The notes beneath the pieces were generated by a model that was not told the DNA's origin, made no database searches, and saw nothing but the letters and a program-made list of their open reading frames with translations. Positions 6,104 through 6,670 of a stretch of DNA of 6,670 bases are shown piece by piece. This DNA comes from an uncultured bacterium (GTDB lineage Bacteria > Planctomycetota > UBA1135 > UBA2386). The first letter of the stretch is position 1. Each line of letters starts with the position of its first letter. The stretch spans positions 1 through 6,670 of the forward strand of contig CALKYL010000320.1 of assembly GCA_938003515.1 (NCBI GenBank), in the 5' to 3' direction. Both the position numbers and the translations under genes were made by a program.

Positions 6104-6142
6104 AAGTCTTGATTAGAGGTGGCCGCTATTCACCTCCGCTGA
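6104..6142 (-). repeat. Diverged 39-bp direct repeat, copy 1
   Basis: It aligns with 6633-6670 at 32 of 39 columns with one gap; shared blocks are AAGTCTT, GCCGCT, TTCAC and TCCGCTGA. Read on the minus strand it encodes FSGGE, then a TAG stop (6126-6128), then RPPLIKT. It also holds a perfect inverted repeat, GAGGTG (6116-6121) with CACCTC (6131-6136), which is not kept in copy 2. Confidence 0.75.
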
Positions 6143-6308
6143 ACAGCGCACCACCCCTCCGTTCCGTCGCCATCGGAGCCTCGCTCTCGGGAATACGTGT
6201 GCGAAACGGCGTGCCGTCGCCGTCGTAGGTGACCCTGGTGATCGAGCCGCTCGGGCGGGTGACGCGCAGATGCTGCTCGAGGTGCTGGAACGTCGTCACC
6301 GCCAGCAC
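6126..6308 (-). pseudogene. Short coding-like stretch, probable 3' remnant of an unknown gene
   Basis: From a possible GTG at 6308 the minus strand reads about 60 residues to TAG at 6126-6128, including TTFQHLEQHLRVTRPSG and SITRVTYDGDGTPFRTRIPE. Third positions are mostly G or C, as in real genes of this window. The open frame extends further upstream, but there it crosses the tRNA fragment, so that part is not credible. RVTYDGDG vaguely recalls YD repeats of RHS proteins; this is weak. The stop lies in a repeat whose other copy has CAG at the matching codon, so the end may be a broken one. No ribosome binding site or promoter box was found. Confidence 0.3.
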
Positions 6309-6348
6309 ATGGCGGCGGGTGCCGAGCCCGTGACAGTACGGCCGGGGC

Positions 6349-6365
6349 CGCTCCGGGCCGGAGCG
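6349..6365. repeat. 17-bp near-perfect palindrome
   Basis: CGCTCCGG and CCGGAGCG flank a single central G. On the minus strand it lies about 20 bases beyond the 3' end of the tRNA fragment, where a terminator hairpin would be expected, but no T-tract follows. Confidence 0.5.
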
Positions 6366-6385
6366 CGGCGAACAGCGCGACAATG

Positions 6386-6410
6386 TAGGCCCTGCAGGAC
6401 TCGAACCTGC
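6386..6410 (-). other. tRNA 3' fragment (T-arm plus acceptor 3' strand)
   Basis: On the minus strand GCAGG-TTCGAGT-CCTGC forms a perfect 5-bp T-stem with a canonical 7-base TTCRANY loop, followed by a 7-base acceptor strand AGGGCCT and discriminator A. CCA is not encoded (ACAT follows). Upstream (6411-6480, minus) I could not find a matching 5' acceptor strand AGGCCCT, a D-arm or a pairing anticodon stem. It therefore looks like a partial tRNA gene, such as remains at integration sites, rather than a working tRNA. The amino-acid identity cannot be read. Confidence 0.6.
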
Positions 6411-6512
6411 AACCACCAAGTCGCAAGATGCTTCGAGCAAAACGGTTACGGCGTCGGCACCCTCGCAGCACAGTACCATTACCAGTACGCCCGCGGCCGG
6501 TGCCCAACTGGA

Positions 6513-6529
6513 CCTGGCGATCCGCCAGG
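6513..6529. repeat. Perfect 7-bp hairpin
   Basis: CCTGGCG and CGCCAGG flank a three-base ATC loop, and the right arm overlaps a 10-bp palindrome GGCGATCGCC (6528-6537). No T-tract is present on either strand. The role is unknown; it could be a REP-like or structural element. Confidence 0.5.
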
Positions 6530-6596
6530 CGATCGCCGTAGGCGACTTCCTGACAACGGGTTCGGATCGCCCGTCGAGAAGCTGCGGGATCGATCC

Positions 6597-6624
6597 TTGC
6601 CCGCCGACCCCCTTCGTTTAGAGT
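6597..6624 (+). promoter_or_regulatory. Weak putative promoter near the right edge
   Basis: TTGCCC (6597-6602) and TAGAGT (6619-6624) are 16 bases apart and each matches four of six consensus positions. No coding start follows within the window, so the target would lie to the right, or the match is chance. Confidence 0.2.
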
Positions 6625-6632
6625 TCGGGCGC

Positions 6633-6670
6633 AAGTCTTAATTGCGGCAGCCGCTGTTCACGTCCGCTGA
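6633..6670 (-). repeat. Diverged 39-bp direct repeat, copy 2 (reaches the window edge)
   Basis: This copy aligns with 6104-6142. On the minus strand it reads SGREQRLPQLRLAPEL to TAA at 6618-6620, so it may be the 3' end of a gene entering from the right. It lacks one base relative to copy 1, which shifts the frame after LP. The repeat may extend past the window. Confidence 0.7.

Larger units (their letters stand above)
5966..6670. other. Right-end segment without a confident gene
   Basis: About 700 bases follow the last gene. Apart from the hairpins, the tRNA 3' fragment, the short coding-like remnant and the two repeat copies listed separately, I see no gene with a credible start, codon bias and protein pattern. 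Base use is less GC-skewed in places (for example around 6090-6130 and 6420-6480) than in the genes. The mix of fragments suggests a rearranged or decaying accessory patch. Confidence 0.6.

Noticed and set aside
6116..6136. GAGGTG/CACCTC hairpin as a terminator or conserved repeat stem
   Set aside because: It overlaps the stop of the remnant, has no T-tract, and the matching positions in copy 2 cannot pair.
6383..6460. Complete tRNA on the minus strand
   Set aside because: A loop reading CTTGCGA could be forced as an anticodon loop with T at position 33, but its flanks do not pair and no acceptor 5' strand or D-arm is present.
6126..6479. 117-residue minus-strand gene starting at the ATG at 6479
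   Set aside because: The upstream half translates through the tRNA fragment (giving the tell-tale VAGSSPAGP), so it is not a real N-terminus. Only the distal part has coding character.
6383..6670. tmRNA, suggested by a tRNA-like 3' end with a long upstream stretch
   Set aside because: I found no matching 5' acceptor half and no tag reading frame ending in ALAA on the minus strand upstream.
6104..6670. Integron cassette with attC sites at the repeated elements
   Set aside because: The repeats lack paired RYYYAAC and GTTRRRY core sites, and the hairpin in copy 1 is not conserved in copy 2. No integrase is in the window.

Overview
This is a GC-rich bacterial window whose third codon positions are almost always G or C. 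It looks like a piece of a planctomycete-type or similar large high-GC genome. The hints are a fused GNAT acetyltransferase/nitrilase-like hydrolase, a secreted protein built from a lectin-like domain plus a terminal beta-rich domain, and TAnnnT boxes sitting directly before start codons. The taxonomic guess is inference; nothing in the window fixes the species.

Layout. Positions 1-2622 are a leftward pair. The first gene is a bifunctional GNAT/carbon-nitrogen hydrolase (1066-2622). Two bases after its stop a GT4 glycosyltransferase begins at a TTG codon and runs off the left edge (1-1063). A divergent promoter region (2623-2754) separates this pair from three rightward genes. These are a secreted protein with two DUF4920 domains (2755-3678), a small secreted protein whose frame appears broken twice (3734-4066), and a 598-residue three-domain secreted or lipid-anchored protein of unknown function (4169-5965). 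The last 700 bases hold no confident gene. They contain a 3' tRNA fragment (T-arm and acceptor strand), a short coding-like remnant, several perfect inverted repeats, and two copies of a roughly 39-bp diverged repeat about 530 bp apart.

The genes do not form an obvious single pathway. The three rightward genes share an export theme but each seems to have its own start-proximal promoter box. The most interesting observations are: a 270-bp stretch repeated with a single synonymous difference inside an otherwise diverged tandem domain pair, which suggests gene conversion; a repeated TAnnnT-N6-9-ATG arrangement suggesting leaderless transcription; a pair of compensating frameshifts in the small gene; and the repeat/tRNA-fragment segment at the right end. 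I found no convincing defence, mobile or CRISPR system.
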